Of a stretch of DNA of 64,000 nucleotides, positions 7,847-16,554 are shown in pieces (positions within the stretch are counted from its first letter, which is position 1; each line of letters starts with the position of its first letter). Position numbers and translations under genes: made by a program. Under the pieces are notes generated by a model. That model did not search any database. It had not been told where the DNA came from and saw only the letters and a list, made by a program, of their open reading frames with translations. Origin of the DNA: RUG100 sp050953405 (GTDB lineage Bacteria > Bacillota > Clostridia > Peptostreptococcales > Anaerovoracaceae). The stretch lies in contig JBMNMP010000001.1 in NCBI GenBank assembly GCA_050953405.1, forward strand, positions 620,001 through 684,000, read 5' to 3'.

Positions 7847-9285
7847 CATATCAGGAAAGTATTGACAAGAGAAAATTTCGGCAGGGAAGCGAGATTTATT
7901 CATGGATCAGGGATCTGACTCAGTGGGGACACAGGAAGACGGGGACTCCTCAGGGGCGCAGATCAGCCGAATATATCGAAGAGAAAATGAAGGAATTCGG
8001 ACTCTCGGATGTTCGCATAGAAAAGGTTCCCTCGATGTGTATGACAGTGGAGGACTACAGTCTCGAGATCGAGGGCCGGAAAATGGACTCTTTCTATATC
8101 AACGGAACAAACAGAGGCGGCCATAGCGGCAGATTTTCTTTCGGCGGCGATGGAAAACCCGTTGAATTCGTATATGTGGGTCAGGGACGTCCGGAGGATT
8201 TTGAAAAAACTGATGTCAGTGGCAAAGTTGCTGTCGTCAGTATCTTTCTCCCGGAATCGGAGGAATACGAACAAGCCGGCTGGTTTGACGAGTTCAAGAT
8301 ATATGATCCTCTGAACCAGCTTCAGGAAAAGAAAAAGAAAGTAGATATCTATACGCCGGATATCTGGCCTAACAACTTTTATCTGGCGCAGACTCACGGA
8401 GCCGTCGGATTTGTAGGAATACTGGAGAATTATATGGATGATCCGTATTTCTACAATGAAGATTATACTGAAAACGGGCAGTCCATGGGCTGTGAATATA
8501 TGTCGCTGCCTGCTCTGTGGACGAGCAGGAGCTGCGGCAGAGAAATCAAGGCCATGTTCGCAAAATCCGGGGTCCTCAAGGGCAGGATGGCAGTGGATAC
8601 CACGTATCAGTACAAAGACGGGCTTAACATAGTAGGTGAACTGAAGGGAAAATCTGATGACATTATCCTCATCCACTCACATCATGATGCGGTGTTTGAA
8701 GGTGCCGTTCAGGACGCCTCAGGTGTTTCCGAAGTACTGGCACTGGCGAAATATTTTTCGCAGTTCCCGCCGGAAAGCCGGGAGAAGACTCTGATGTTTG
8801 CAGCCCTGGACACACATTATACAGATTATGCCGCAAATATCGGATTCATCAGGCGGAGGGCTGAAGAGGGCGATAATATCCAGCTCGATATAGCTATTGA
8901 ACACGTTGGAAAAGAGGCCGTATTTGACGATGATTTCAATCTTTATGAAACGGGACAGGTCGAGCCGCGCCTCTTCTATGTGAGCAAGCCGGAACTATAC
9001 GATTTCACCGCAGAAACCATATCTCACTATGATCTCAAGAAATCCCTGATAGCATCGGTACCTGTGGGGAAAGGCCTCGATGGAGAATATGTCTTCCACA
9101 AGGATGAAGTGGTTTCTGATGCCTTTTATACTAACGAGTCCGGGATACCGGTGGTCAGCATGGTGTGCGGCGAACAGTATCTGTTCCACATATCAGACAA
9201 GCCGGACCGGATCCCGGTCGAGGAACTGCAGCCCGTAGGAATGGCGTTCGCAGAGATAGCCGGCAAAGCGATGGAGATATTGTAG
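7843..9285 (+). CDS. M28-family peptidase-like protein, divergent active site
   Basis: This 480-residue protein shares the M28 plan with its upstream neighbour: a PA-like insertion (SGKVAVVSIFLPE about residue 128, HGAVGFVGILENY about 190) and a core with HSHHDAVFE and QDASGVSEVL near residues 283-305. Where M28 enzymes carry Glu-Glu, it reads AALDTHYTDYAA, so the usual general base and a zinc ligand appear substituted. It may have a changed mechanism or act with the first peptidase. Translation is coupled through the ATGA overlap. A Rho-independent terminator follows directly. Confidence 0.78.
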   Translation: MTYQESIDKRKFRQGSEIYSWIRDLTQWGHRKTGTPQGRRSAEYIEEKMKEFGLSDVRIEKVPSMCMTVEDYSLEIEGRKMDSFYINGTNRGGHSGRFSFGGDGKPVEFVYVGQGRPEDFEKTDVSGKVAVVSIFLPESEEYEQAGWFDEFKIYDPLNQLQEKKKKVDIYTPDIWPNNFYLAQTHGAVGFVGILENYMDDPYFYNEDYTENGQSMGCEYMSLPALWTSRSCGREIKAMFAKSGVLKGRMAVDTTYQYKDGLNIVGELKGKSDDIILIHSHHDAVFEGAVQDASGVSEVLALAKYFSQFPPESREKTLMFAALDTHYTDYAANIGFIRRRAEEGDNIQLDIAIEHVGKEAVFDDDFNLYETGQVEPRLFYVSKPELYDFTAETISHYDLKKSLIASVPVGKGLDGEYVFHKDEVVSDAFYTNESGIPVVSMVCGEQYLFHISDKPDRIPVEELQPVGMAFAEIAGKAMEIL

Positions 9286-9302
9286 ATAAGAATAATTACA
9301 TT

Positions 9303-9339
9303 GACGAGCAGGGGTCAACCGGCCCCGCTTGTTTTTTAT
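9303..9339 (+). terminator. Intrinsic terminator after the peptidase operon
   Basis: A GC-rich hairpin (ACGAGC-A-GGGGTC ... GGCCCC-GCTTGT) is followed by TTTTTTATTTTT. The same 37 bases, with two differences, recur at 14870-14906. Confidence 0.85.
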
Positions 9340-9382
9340 TTTTGCCGACGCCCGCCATGATACACTGCTGCCGTTTCGAATA

Positions 9383-9391
9383 TGGTATACT
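9383..9391 (+). promoter_or_regulatory. Extended -10 promoter of the SseB-domain gene
   Basis: TGGTATACT, an extended -10, lies 43 nt before ATG 9434, just after the preceding terminator. No good -35 is present at 17 bp. Confidence 0.5.
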
Positions 9392-9433
9392 GAAATTCAG
9401 CAGATGTTAGCTTTGTAATGAAAGGACAATGTT

Positions 9434-10585
9434 ATGAAGTACAGTGATACAGGTTTCCGGGGGATCTATCAGAAGTTTTGTGTGTTCCCGCTCAGTAGAA
9501 ACGTTAAAAAAGCGGTGAAAGGCTTTTCGGTAATGAAACGGGCTTCGGGGGTCCTGACTTATGGCTATATTGATAATGAAGCCGGATTGACTTTGGAGGT
9601 GCTGGCGGCAGCAAACGAGGAGAACGGTTCATACTCCTTTACTGACCTCGATGACGAGGTCACCGTAAAACTGCGCATGGAATCTGTGCAGGATGATGAA
9701 TTTGATATCATAGATGATCCTGAGGGCAGCTTGAATATCAGGTATAAATACAAGCTGGAGATGCTTGAAATTTACGAGAGTGATGATGCAGTGAGGGAAT
9801 CGAGACAGGCAGAATTTTTGGACTTTGCCCGGAACGAATATTACCCGGATGACGTGCTTGTGCACCTGATCAGAGACGGCTTACAGCCGGAGGGATGCTG
9901 GGCGCGCCTCGTTGAATTGGGAGAAGACAGCATTATCGGTCAGCTTCTGAACGAACCGGATCAGGACTTCGGATGCCATGAAGGAGATAAGATCAGCATG
10001 TTACTTTATGAACTGGATGACGACAGCAATGTTTTGATCGCTGACATGAGTCAAGAATTGATTCTGACTGAGGAGATGCTGGAAGACGGAGAGCTCCTCA
10101 AGCAGGCAGTCCGTGATTTTAACTCGGAGCGAAACGAGCAGAACCTGTTAGAAGTAGTGTCGCTGCTAAGAGACAGCTATGTCTGGGTACCCTGCAATGC
10201 GGTGATGAGCGATCGTGATATGGAATCATTAAGTGCGGAGATCAATGAATTTGAGGATGATCTCGATGCTCTTGCGGGCAGAATAATTACAAATCAGGAT
10301 CCCGTTCGTCTCATCCCGGACATTCTGTATACGAAGGAAGACGGCAAATATTTCTTTCCGGTTTTTTCCAGTGAGGAAGAAATGGGCGAGTACGGGGAAC
10401 ATTTTTCAAGTGTACAGAAGCATATGCTCGAAGTCATCCCGATGGCAAGAAATAATGAAAAGGATGTCAGCGGTATTGTTCTCAATGCGTTTTCAGAACC
10501 GTTTGTACTGTCTGCAGAATTGTTTGACCTTGTAGAAGAACTGGAAAGCAGGATCGTTGATGATCAGAATCAGAAAAAGAATTAA
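9434..10585 (+). CDS. SseB-family domain protein
   Basis: The 383-residue acidic, soluble protein has a C-terminal region (about 235-370) resembling the SseB N-terminal domain: YVWVPCNAVMS, then DGKYFFPVFSSEEEMGEY, then a short hydrophobic strand region ending in FVLSAELFDLV. The first about 200 residues are rich in Asp and Glu and I do not recognise them. SseB-type domains occur in enhanced-serine-sensitivity and secretion-linked proteins, but their biochemical role is not settled. The gene stands alone, with its own extended -10 promoter; the AraC gene begins 26 nt downstream. Confidence 0.65.
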   Translation: MKYSDTGFRGIYQKFCVFPLSRNVKKAVKGFSVMKRASGVLTYGYIDNEAGLTLEVLAAANEENGSYSFTDLDDEVTVKLRMESVQDDEFDIIDDPEGSLNIRYKYKLEMLEIYESDDAVRESRQAEFLDFARNEYYPDDVLVHLIRDGLQPEGCWARLVELGEDSIIGQLLNEPDQDFGCHEGDKISMLLYELDDDSNVLIADMSQELILTEEMLEDGELLKQAVRDFNSERNEQNLLEVVSLLRDSYVWVPCNAVMSDRDMESLSAEINEFEDDLDALAGRIITNQDPVRLIPDILYTKEDGKYFFPVFSSEEEMGEYGEHFSSVQKHMLEVIPMARNNEKDVSGIVLNAFSEPFVLSAELFDLVEELESRIVDDQNQKKN

Positions 10586-10610
10586 GAGCGCATGGATCTA
10601 CTGAAACATC

Positions 10611-11552
10611 ATGTATCAAGAAATAATTCCCTGGATAAAGGGTACACCTTTGGGGATAAAAATAAGATCGGTGGACTTTGTACCACCGCACATTCATAAA
10701 GATATTATTGAAATAATATTTTGTTTAAAAGGAAGCGTACAATTTGACTACTCATATGAAGTCTTTACGTTGAACGAAGGTGAGTTTATCTCGGTCGATA
10801 AGGATGCTCATTATCTTTATGCGGGCAGCGACGATATTTGTGTTTCCTTTTATATCGACCTGAAAAAATATGAAAAAAAATATCCTTATGTTACAGGGAT
10901 GCTTTTTGTTTGCGAGGCCGTGGCAACTAGTACAGCGCCGCATACAAAGGCTCAGGATGAGCTCCGGGGAATACTTGTTTCTCTGTTGTTTTACCTGGGG
11001 AATCATTCGGATGATGACCACCAGGAAGTAATAAAAACAATAAATAAATCTGTGGACCGGATGATAAAGTTGTTTATCGAGAAATTCGATATTAGTTATT
11101 ACTGGAGACCTGAACTGGATAGAAGGCCGGAGGTGATGAAAAGAAGCCGCTTGATAATGGATTATATCGAAAAGAACTGTACTGAGAAATTGACCATTAA
11201 TGATATTGCGAACAAATTCAACATCACACCATCATATGTATCTGAATTTCTTTCTTCTGTTGGTGTTGGATTCAGAGAGGGCCTCGGATATTTTCGGGCA
11301 AATAAATCCGAAGAATTTTTGCTGTATACAGATTTGAACATAGCGGAGATCTCACAAATATGCGGGTTTTCGGATAGCAAGTATTATTATGACAAATTCA
11401 AAAAATGGTACAAGTGTACACCTAGAGAATTCCGGAAAAATTATAAAACAAAGATGAACAGGCCTTGTAAAGAAACGAATCTGGATATTGAAGATACGTA
11501 TCAATATCTGGACGGCATCATGTTAAAGCATTATCTGAAGATGTTCCTATAA
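10611..11552 (+). CDS. AraC-family transcriptional regulator
   Basis: The 313-residue regulator has an N-terminal cupin-like sensor (about residues 15-100, with VPPHIHKDIIEIIF and LNEGEFISVDKD) and a C-terminal pair of helix-turn-helix motifs: LTINDIANKFNITPSYVSEF, then IAEISQICGFSDSKYYYDKF and the final CTPREFRK signature. It precedes the APC permease and amidohydrolase, separated by 222 bp containing two palindromes, so it probably controls them in response to their substrate. The ribosome site is weak. Its AT-rich codon use resembles the next two genes and differs from the rest of the window, suggesting joint acquisition. Confidence 0.88.
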   Translation: MYQEIIPWIKGTPLGIKIRSVDFVPPHIHKDIIEIIFCLKGSVQFDYSYEVFTLNEGEFISVDKDAHYLYAGSDDICVSFYIDLKKYEKKYPYVTGMLFVCEAVATSTAPHTKAQDELRGILVSLLFYLGNHSDDDHQEVIKTINKSVDRMIKLFIEKFDISYYWRPELDRRPEVMKRSRLIMDYIEKNCTEKLTINDIANKFNITPSYVSEFLSSVGVGFREGLGYFRANKSEEFLLYTDLNIAEISQICGFSDSKYYYDKFKKWYKCTPREFRKNYKTKMNRPCKETNLDIEDTYQYLDGIMLKHYLKMFL

Positions 11553-11585
11553 ATCTAAAGACAAAAGTAAACGAAATATTATATA

Positions 11586-11628
11586 GCTGTTTTACGGATT
11601 ATTTTAATTAAAATGACGGTAAAACGGC
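11586..11628. promoter_or_regulatory. Large palindrome upstream of the APC permease gene
   Basis: GCTGTTTTAC (11586-11595) and GTAAAACGGC (11619-11628) pair with one mismatch and continue inward as an imperfect palindrome centred on AATT. No T-run follows. Position after an AraC gene and before the permease suggests an activator site; which protein binds it is inference. Confidence 0.4.
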
Positions 11629-11715
11629 ATTGTTCAGGTGTAGTTGTTAGAGTATTCTAAAAATACAAACTAATGCAACAAATCACGTGATCCTGTGAAC
11701 TTTATCAAAAGAATA

Positions 11716-11745
11716 GATTTTTTAATTTCCGCGGATTAAAAAATC
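11716..11745. promoter_or_regulatory. 11-bp perfect inverted repeat in the permease leader
   Basis: GATTTTTTAAT and ATTAAAAAATC form a perfect 11-bp stem around an 8-nt loop (TTCCGCGG), 30 bp before the permease start. It could be an operator or an AU-rich mRNA hairpin that affects readthrough. Confidence 0.4.
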
Positions 11746-11774
11746 ATCGAATATTCATAGAAAAGGAGGACATC

Positions 11775-13133
11775 ATGACAGATTTGAATGGCGGACAAGA
11801 AACGAAGTTAAAGAGAAGTTTGACCTTACCGTTGATTATCATGTTCGGGTTAGCTTATCTGGCCCCTACCGTTGTATTTAATTATTATGGCTTGTTTACG
11901 CCCAGTACGGGAGGAATGTATACGTTAGCCCTGATCATCACGACTATAGTAATGCTTTTTACAGCACTTAGTTATGTTCAAATGGTCAAAGCATATCCGG
12001 TAGCCGGTTCTGCTTATACTTATGTAAACAAGTCGGTGCAGCCTCATGTTGGATTTATGGCTGGTTGGATGATGCTGCTGGATTATCTGCTGCTGCCGAT
12101 GATTTGTTATCTATTGCTCGGAGTGTATATTAAAGAGTATTTCCCGAATATTCCTGTATGGGTCAGTGTCGTAGTAATTGCATTGATAGGGATGATAATA
12201 AATATTGTGGGAATCAAGACTGCGAGTATCATAGACACGGTCATTACAAGCGCAGCAATAGGATTTACGATCTTTTTCATACTGTTTGTGATCAAATATG
12301 TAACCGATGGCAACGGATCGGGCACCCTTTTTGATCCGACGGCATTTTACAATCCGGACACCTTCGATTTCAACAATGTAATGGCTGCATCTGCGATTTT
12401 GTGTGCCTCATTCCTGGGATTCGATGCAGTTACGACTTTGGCAGAGGAGGCAAAAGACCCGGGGAAGGTAATGGGAAAAGCAATCATAGGTGTAGTCCTT
12501 GGTGCTGGTATATTGTTTGTAATCACAGCTTATTTTTCACAGATCGCCTGGCCGCAGGCTTATGCACATATTAAAAACCCGAATGCAGGTATATTTGAAC
12601 TGTTTCCGAGGCTCAGCAATAAACTCGGTAATGCTTTCTTCATAATCGATAATTGCGGAAGTTTTGTTTGCGCACTGGCGGGCATGGGTGCTGTTTCCAG
12701 GATTTTGTATGGCATGGGTAGAGACAACATCCTGCCGAAGAAATTCTTTGGACATTTATCAAAGAGATTCAAGACTCCTACTTTTAATATCATTCTCACG
12801 ACTGTAGTTGCAATGTCAGCAATATTCTATGCGAACAATGTAATGGGCGCGGCTTCATTAGTGGCTTTTGGAGCAGTTTGCGGATTCTTCCTGGTGAATT
12901 TATCAGTGATTTTCCATTATTATATTCGTGGCAAGCAGAGAGGCGGCATTAATATATTTCGATATTTACTGTTCCCTATCCTGGGCATGGCCAGTCTGGT
13001 GGTAGTTTTCATATATATGGAACCGTCAGCTAAAAAATTAGGACTGATATGGATGGCGATCGGGCTTGTTTATCTGGCAATCAAGACTAAGGGATTTAGA
13101 GAATTGCCACCGGAAATGAGTTTAGACGAATAG
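11775..13133 (+). CDS. APC-family amino acid / amine permease
   Basis: The 452-residue membrane protein has 12 hydrophobic segments and APC-superfamily features: the first helix GLAYLAPTVVFNYYG, the helix-2/3 region YVQMVKAYPVAGSAYTYV, and FLGFDAVTTLAEEAKDPGK. The last motif is typical of the amino acid/polyamine/organocation family. The start has an AAGGAGG ribosome site. The downstream amidohydrolase begins 26 nt later, so the two are co-transcribed: uptake of a substrate followed by hydrolysis. The exact substrate (amino acid, amine or N-acylated derivative) cannot be read from sequence. Confidence 0.85.
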   Translation: MTDLNGGQETKLKRSLTLPLIIMFGLAYLAPTVVFNYYGLFTPSTGGMYTLALIITTIVMLFTALSYVQMVKAYPVAGSAYTYVNKSVQPHVGFMAGWMMLLDYLLLPMICYLLLGVYIKEYFPNIPVWVSVVVIALIGMIINIVGIKTASIIDTVITSAAIGFTIFFILFVIKYVTDGNGSGTLFDPTAFYNPDTFDFNNVMAASAILCASFLGFDAVTTLAEEAKDPGKVMGKAIIGVVLGAGILFVITAYFSQIAWPQAYAHIKNPNAGIFELFPRLSNKLGNAFFIIDNCGSFVCALAGMGAVSRILYGMGRDNILPKKFFGHLSKRFKTPTFNIILTTVVAMSAIFYANNVMGAASLVAFGAVCGFFLVNLSVIFHYYIRGKQRGGINIFRYLLFPILGMASLVVVFIYMEPSAKKLGLIWMAIGLVYLAIKTKGFRELPPEMSLDE

Positions 13134-13159
13134 TTAGTGATGTGTAGAAAGGAGCAAAA

Positions 13160-14830
13160 ATGAAATTCATCAATGGAAAGATATACACTGCTGACGAAAA
13201 TAATTTATGGGCAGACACCCTGGTAGTAGATGGCGAGAAAATAACGTATGTAGGCAATGAAGAAAATTGTGATGTCAGTGATAAGCAAACGATCGATCTC
13301 AAGGGCAAAACCGTTATTCCCGGAATAATCGATAGTCATACTCATCCTGCAATGGTCTCCCGAAGCTCATGGCATATAAAATTACCCTGGACAGAAGACA
13401 TGGATGAAGTTTTGGATTTCATAAGGGACTACGCAAAGAAACACCCCAGGGAAGAAGAACCGTTTTTGTACTTTGAATATTATCCAACGAGCATGTTTGG
13501 CGAGAAGGGCCCGCGAAAAGAATATCTCGATTCTGCGGTATCCGACAGACCTTGTATATGTCAGGATTTTGGCGAACATCAACACTGGTATAACTCAAAG
13601 ATGCTGGAGGCCATGGAAATTACAAAGGATACACCGGATCCGGTGCCTGGACTGGAAATGTTTGTGCGGGATGAAAATGGTGAACCAAATGGCTGGGGAA
13701 AAGAGATGGTTCATATGAGATTCCTGGATAAACTTGTTAAAAATTCGGGATGGACCCCGCAAACAGAAATGACGCCGGATTTAATGAAGGGCTTTTTCGA
13801 GTTCTTCAGTGAACATGGGATATGTGCTCTGGCTGATGGAATGACAGAAGGCGAAGCGCAGCTTGAATCCATGAACGAGCTTGACAAAAAGGGAATGCTG
13901 AATACATATTATGATGGAGCGATACGCTTTAGAAGCTATGAGGAATTGCCTGAAAAAATCAAAGAGGTGAAGAGGCTTTCACGAAAGTACACGAGTAAAC
14001 ATATTAAAATCAATACTATGAAGTTGTTCCTTGATGGAACTAACGAAAGCGGAAACAGCGCAATGCTTTCACCGCATATAAATGACCCTTCAGGAAAGAA
14101 TTACGGCGAGATACAGATGGATAAAGATGAACTGGCAAATTGTTTTCTGTTATGCAACAAAGAAGGCGTAGATGTTCATATCCACATGGTGGGAGATAGA
14201 GCATTCAGGACCGGATGCGATGCGGTGGAAAAAGCGAAAGCTGTTGCAGCTGCCGAAGGAACGCCCTGGACTATGGAAATAATTTTTGCACATTGTGAGA
14301 TCGTCGATCTGTCAGATATTCATAGGCCTGCAGAATTGGGTATAACGATCGACTGGTCATGTCATTGGTCGGGCGGATATTTCGGAGAAGAAGGCATGAT
14401 CTATTTTCCTGAAGAAAAGTGGCGCAGGATGTATCAAATTAATCCAATTATTGATAGCGGAGCACTGGTTACCTTCTCCAGCGATGTGGTCACTTTTTAT
14501 GAACTTCATAGAGCAGATCCGTTTTTCAGTATGCAAGTCGCAGCGACCAGAGTGGATCCTGAATTTCCTCTGGACCCCCGAAAATATCCTGGCAGTGTCC
14601 GGCCGCCCGAGAGTGCCAAACTTGCAGTGGCTGATCTAATAAAAGGATACACTATCAATGGAGCCAGGCAGATGCATCTGGAAGACAAACTTGGTTCATT
14701 GGAAAAGGGAAAAATCGCAAATTTTGACGTTTTATCTGACGACTTGTTTACAGCGGATCCTTCCAAATTAAAAGATATTGAATGCAAAGCGGTATTCTTT
14801 GAAGGCAAAATGATATATGGAAAGTTATGA
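13160..14830 (+). CDS. YtcJ-like amidohydrolase family protein
   Basis: The 556-residue protein follows the Amidohydro_3/YtcJ plan. A short N-terminal beta-sandwich (DTLVVDGEKITYVG) precedes the first metal motif (GIIDSHTHP, about residue 55), later metal histidines lie in VDVHIHMVGDRA (about 332) and the IIFAHCE strand (about 374), and the sandwich closes with GSLEKGKIANFDVL near the C-terminus. Family members hydrolyse amide or related bonds in formamides, N-acyl compounds or hydantoin-like molecules. It is the second gene of the permease operon. The chain is full length with all canonical metal ligands I could locate, so it should be active. The terminator that follows is a near copy of the one at 9303. 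Confidence 0.85.
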   Translation: MKFINGKIYTADENNLWADTLVVDGEKITYVGNEENCDVSDKQTIDLKGKTVIPGIIDSHTHPAMVSRSSWHIKLPWTEDMDEVLDFIRDYAKKHPREEEPFLYFEYYPTSMFGEKGPRKEYLDSAVSDRPCICQDFGEHQHWYNSKMLEAMEITKDTPDPVPGLEMFVRDENGEPNGWGKEMVHMRFLDKLVKNSGWTPQTEMTPDLMKGFFEFFSEHGICALADGMTEGEAQLESMNELDKKGMLNTYYDGAIRFRSYEELPEKIKEVKRLSRKYTSKHIKINTMKLFLDGTNESGNSAMLSPHINDPSGKNYGEIQMDKDELANCFLLCNKEGVDVHIHMVGDRAFRTGCDAVEKAKAVAAAEGTPWTMEIIFAHCEIVDLSDIHRPAELGITIDWSCHWSGGYFGEEGMIYFPEEKWRRMYQINPIIDSGALVTFSSDVVTFYELHRADPFFSMQVAATRVDPEFPLDPRKYPGSVRPPESAKLAVADLIKGYTINGARQMHLEDKLGSLEKGKIANFDVLSDDLFTADPSKLKDIECKAVFFEGKMIYGKL

Positions 14831-14869
14831 TCGGCGATTCCAGATAGTAAGTTAGAACATAGCAACCGC

Positions 14870-14906
14870 GACGAGCAGGGGCCAACCGGCCCCGCTCGTT
14901 TTTTAT
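14870..14906 (+). terminator. Terminator shared by amidohydrolase and NlpC/P60-like genes
   Basis: The hairpin ACGAGC-A-GGGGCC-AACC-GGCCCC-GCTCGT is followed by TTTTTTAT. The T-run reaches into the stop codon of the leftward gene ending at 14903. It is a direct near-copy of 9303-9339 (35 of 37 bases). Confidence 0.85.
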
Positions 14907-15673
14907 CTGACAGGTCTGGTCAGCACGACGCTGTTGACGATGGCCTTGTAGTCATAGCCGATGCCTTTGTGGGCGGCGTGGATGAGGACGTCATTGCCGA
15001 GGTACATCTCGACGTGGCTGATGTTCTTGTAGCGGCCGTTCTTCGTGCCGTCCGTGTAGAATATCACGTCGCCTGGTTTGAAGAGGCCGACGTTCTTCTT
15101 GAACTTCGCGCGGTTCAGCCGGCGGCCGTGTCTGACGCACCACTTCGCTTCGTTGGCAGCGGTCGGTGCGCCCCAGGGGCTGCCGAAATAGAATTTCTGA
15201 GGACGGTAAGCCCGCCATACAAAGGAGCTGCAGTCGACGTACCTGGACGACATGCGCTTGAGCTGGCTGTATCTCAGTTTCTGGTTCTTCATTTTGAGAG
15301 CCTGCCTTGTAGCCCGGTAAGCTTGCGGTTTTGCACAGTAGACGTATACGGTTTTCTTAACTGAGCCCACAGTTGTGGTCAGCTTTGAGGTGCCGTAAGT
15401 TTTTGCAGTGACTTTGCCCTGGCTGTTGACTTTGAAGTACTTGCTGCCGGAGCTTATTTTATATACCGGTGTTTCTCCTGCCGCATATCCCCTGACTTTG
15501 AGATAACGGCTCTGGCCCTTGTAGAAGATGAACTTGTAAGGGTGGACCCTGGGATTGATAAACTTGGGCGCCGCCTGCGCGGTGCCCGCGCCCGCGACAG
15601 TGAATACCGCGGCGCATATAAATGCCAGCGCGGACAAGAGAAGGTGACCTGCTAAAGTATGTGAACGATTCAT
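14903..15673 (-). CDS. Secreted NlpC/P60-type peptidase with Ig-like domain
   Basis: The 256-residue precursor begins with a signal peptide (charged start, hydrophobic LLLSALAFICAAVFTVAGA, AQAA cleavage region about residue 35). A bacterial Ig-like (BIG2-type) stretch follows with SSGSKYFKVNSQGKVTAK. The C-terminal half has the catalytic cysteine in YVDCSSFVWRAY (about residue 148), then FKPGDVIFYTDG and the histidine in ISHVEMYLG. Such enzymes cleave murein stem peptides outside the membrane. The GGGAGG ribosome site before ATG 15673 fixes the start. It is a single-gene unit facing the amidohydrolase. Confidence 0.82.
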   Translation of the reverse strand: MNRSHTLAGHLLLSALAFICAAVFTVAGAGTAQAAPKFINPRVHPYKFIFYKGQSRYLKVRGYAAGETPVYKISSGSKYFKVNSQGKVTAKTYGTSKLTTTVGSVKKTVYVYCAKPQAYRATRQALKMKNQKLRYSQLKRMSSRYVDCSSFVWRAYRPQKFYFGSPWGAPTAANEAKWCVRHGRRLNRAKFKKNVGLFKPGDVIFYTDGTKNGRYKNISHVEMYLGNDVLIHAAHKGIGYDYKAIVNSVVLTRPVR

Positions 15674-15846
15674 TTAAAAATTCCTCCCGTGATTTCTGTT
15701 AGCGGAGACTACTCTAACACGAAAATGTGAAAGCTGTGTGACGCCGGGGCAGGCGGGCATGTTCCTTATTGCAGAAAAGGAATAAAGAATATCGGCTTGT
15801 GGTCAGCCTTTTCAGCTGATAGAATATACTTCGAAAGAAGGTGAAT

Positions 15847-16383
15847 ATGATGAAAAAAATAGACATATATGATTATGCGGGCGACATCGTCAAGGCCATC
15901 CCCAATGGGGTGCTGCTGACCACAAGAGCCGGGGAAACCACGGACACGATGACCATCGGCTGGGGCACGCTGGGGACCAACTGGGGACGCCCGGTGTTCG
16001 CGGCTTATCTGCGCCGGCACCGCTATACAGTCGAGCTACTGAAGAAAAATCCGCAGTTCACGGTCAACGTGCCGCTGGGGGATTTCGACAAGAAGATCAT
16101 CGCCATATGCGGCAGCTGTCACGGCAATGAAGTCGACAAGATAGCAAAAGCCGGCCTGACTCCGGTCGACTCGCAGGTAGTATCTGTGCCGGGATTCAAG
16201 GAGCTGCCGCTGACGCTGGAGTGCAAAGTGATCTACACCCAGCTGCAGGAACTCGGGAGCTATCCGGAGGACATCATGAAAGCCTATTATCCTCAGGATG
16301 TGGACAGTTCGGCGACCGGCTCGAATAAGGATCCGCACTATACGGTCTTCGGGGAGATCGTCAATGCGTATATAGCCGGGTAA
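15847..16383 (+). CDS. Flavin reductase-like FMN-binding protein
   Basis: This protein of about 178 residues belongs to the flavoredoxin/flavin reductase family: ITGVLLTTR-type strand (IPNGVLLTTRAGETTDTM), TIGWGTLGTNWGRPVFAAYL, then RYTVELLKKNPQFTVNVPL. These proteins bind FMN and pass electrons to acceptors. The start is ATG 15847, with AAGAAGG 5 nt upstream; GTG 15841 and ATG 15850 are in-frame alternatives. Downstream is only a decayed gene, so it is probably a single-gene unit. The electron partner is unknown. Confidence 0.85.
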   Translation: MMKKIDIYDYAGDIVKAIPNGVLLTTRAGETTDTMTIGWGTLGTNWGRPVFAAYLRRHRYTVELLKKNPQFTVNVPLGDFDKKIIAICGSCHGNEVDKIAKAGLTPVDSQVVSVPGFKELPLTLECKVIYTQLQELGSYPEDIMKAYYPQDVDSSATGSNKDPHYTVFGEIVNAYIAG

Positions 16384-16544
16384 GCTGCAACAAAGACACC
16401 ATCAGCAGGAAGATGATAGAGTACGCAAAATCACAGGGACTGAACCCGGGTGTGTACACCCTGGATGATCCCCGTGAAGCTTATAAATTTGTCTATAAAT
16501 ACGGCATCAGATATTGTGTCAGCAATATGAAGCTGTTCGAATGA
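16383..16544 (+). pseudogene. Remnant of a glycerophosphodiester-phosphodiesterase-like gene
   Basis: A stop-free stretch of 53 codons follows the flavin reductase and ends with TGA at 16542. It reads GLNPGVYTLDDPREAYKF then YGIRYCVSNMKLFE, which resembles the last strand-helix-strand of GDPD-type TIM barrels (WTVNDPEEA...GVDYITSN pattern). Everything upstream of this C-terminal fragment is missing, so it is a deletion remnant. The family call is by eye only. Confidence 0.45.
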
Positions 16545-16554
16545 GCGGGCCGCC

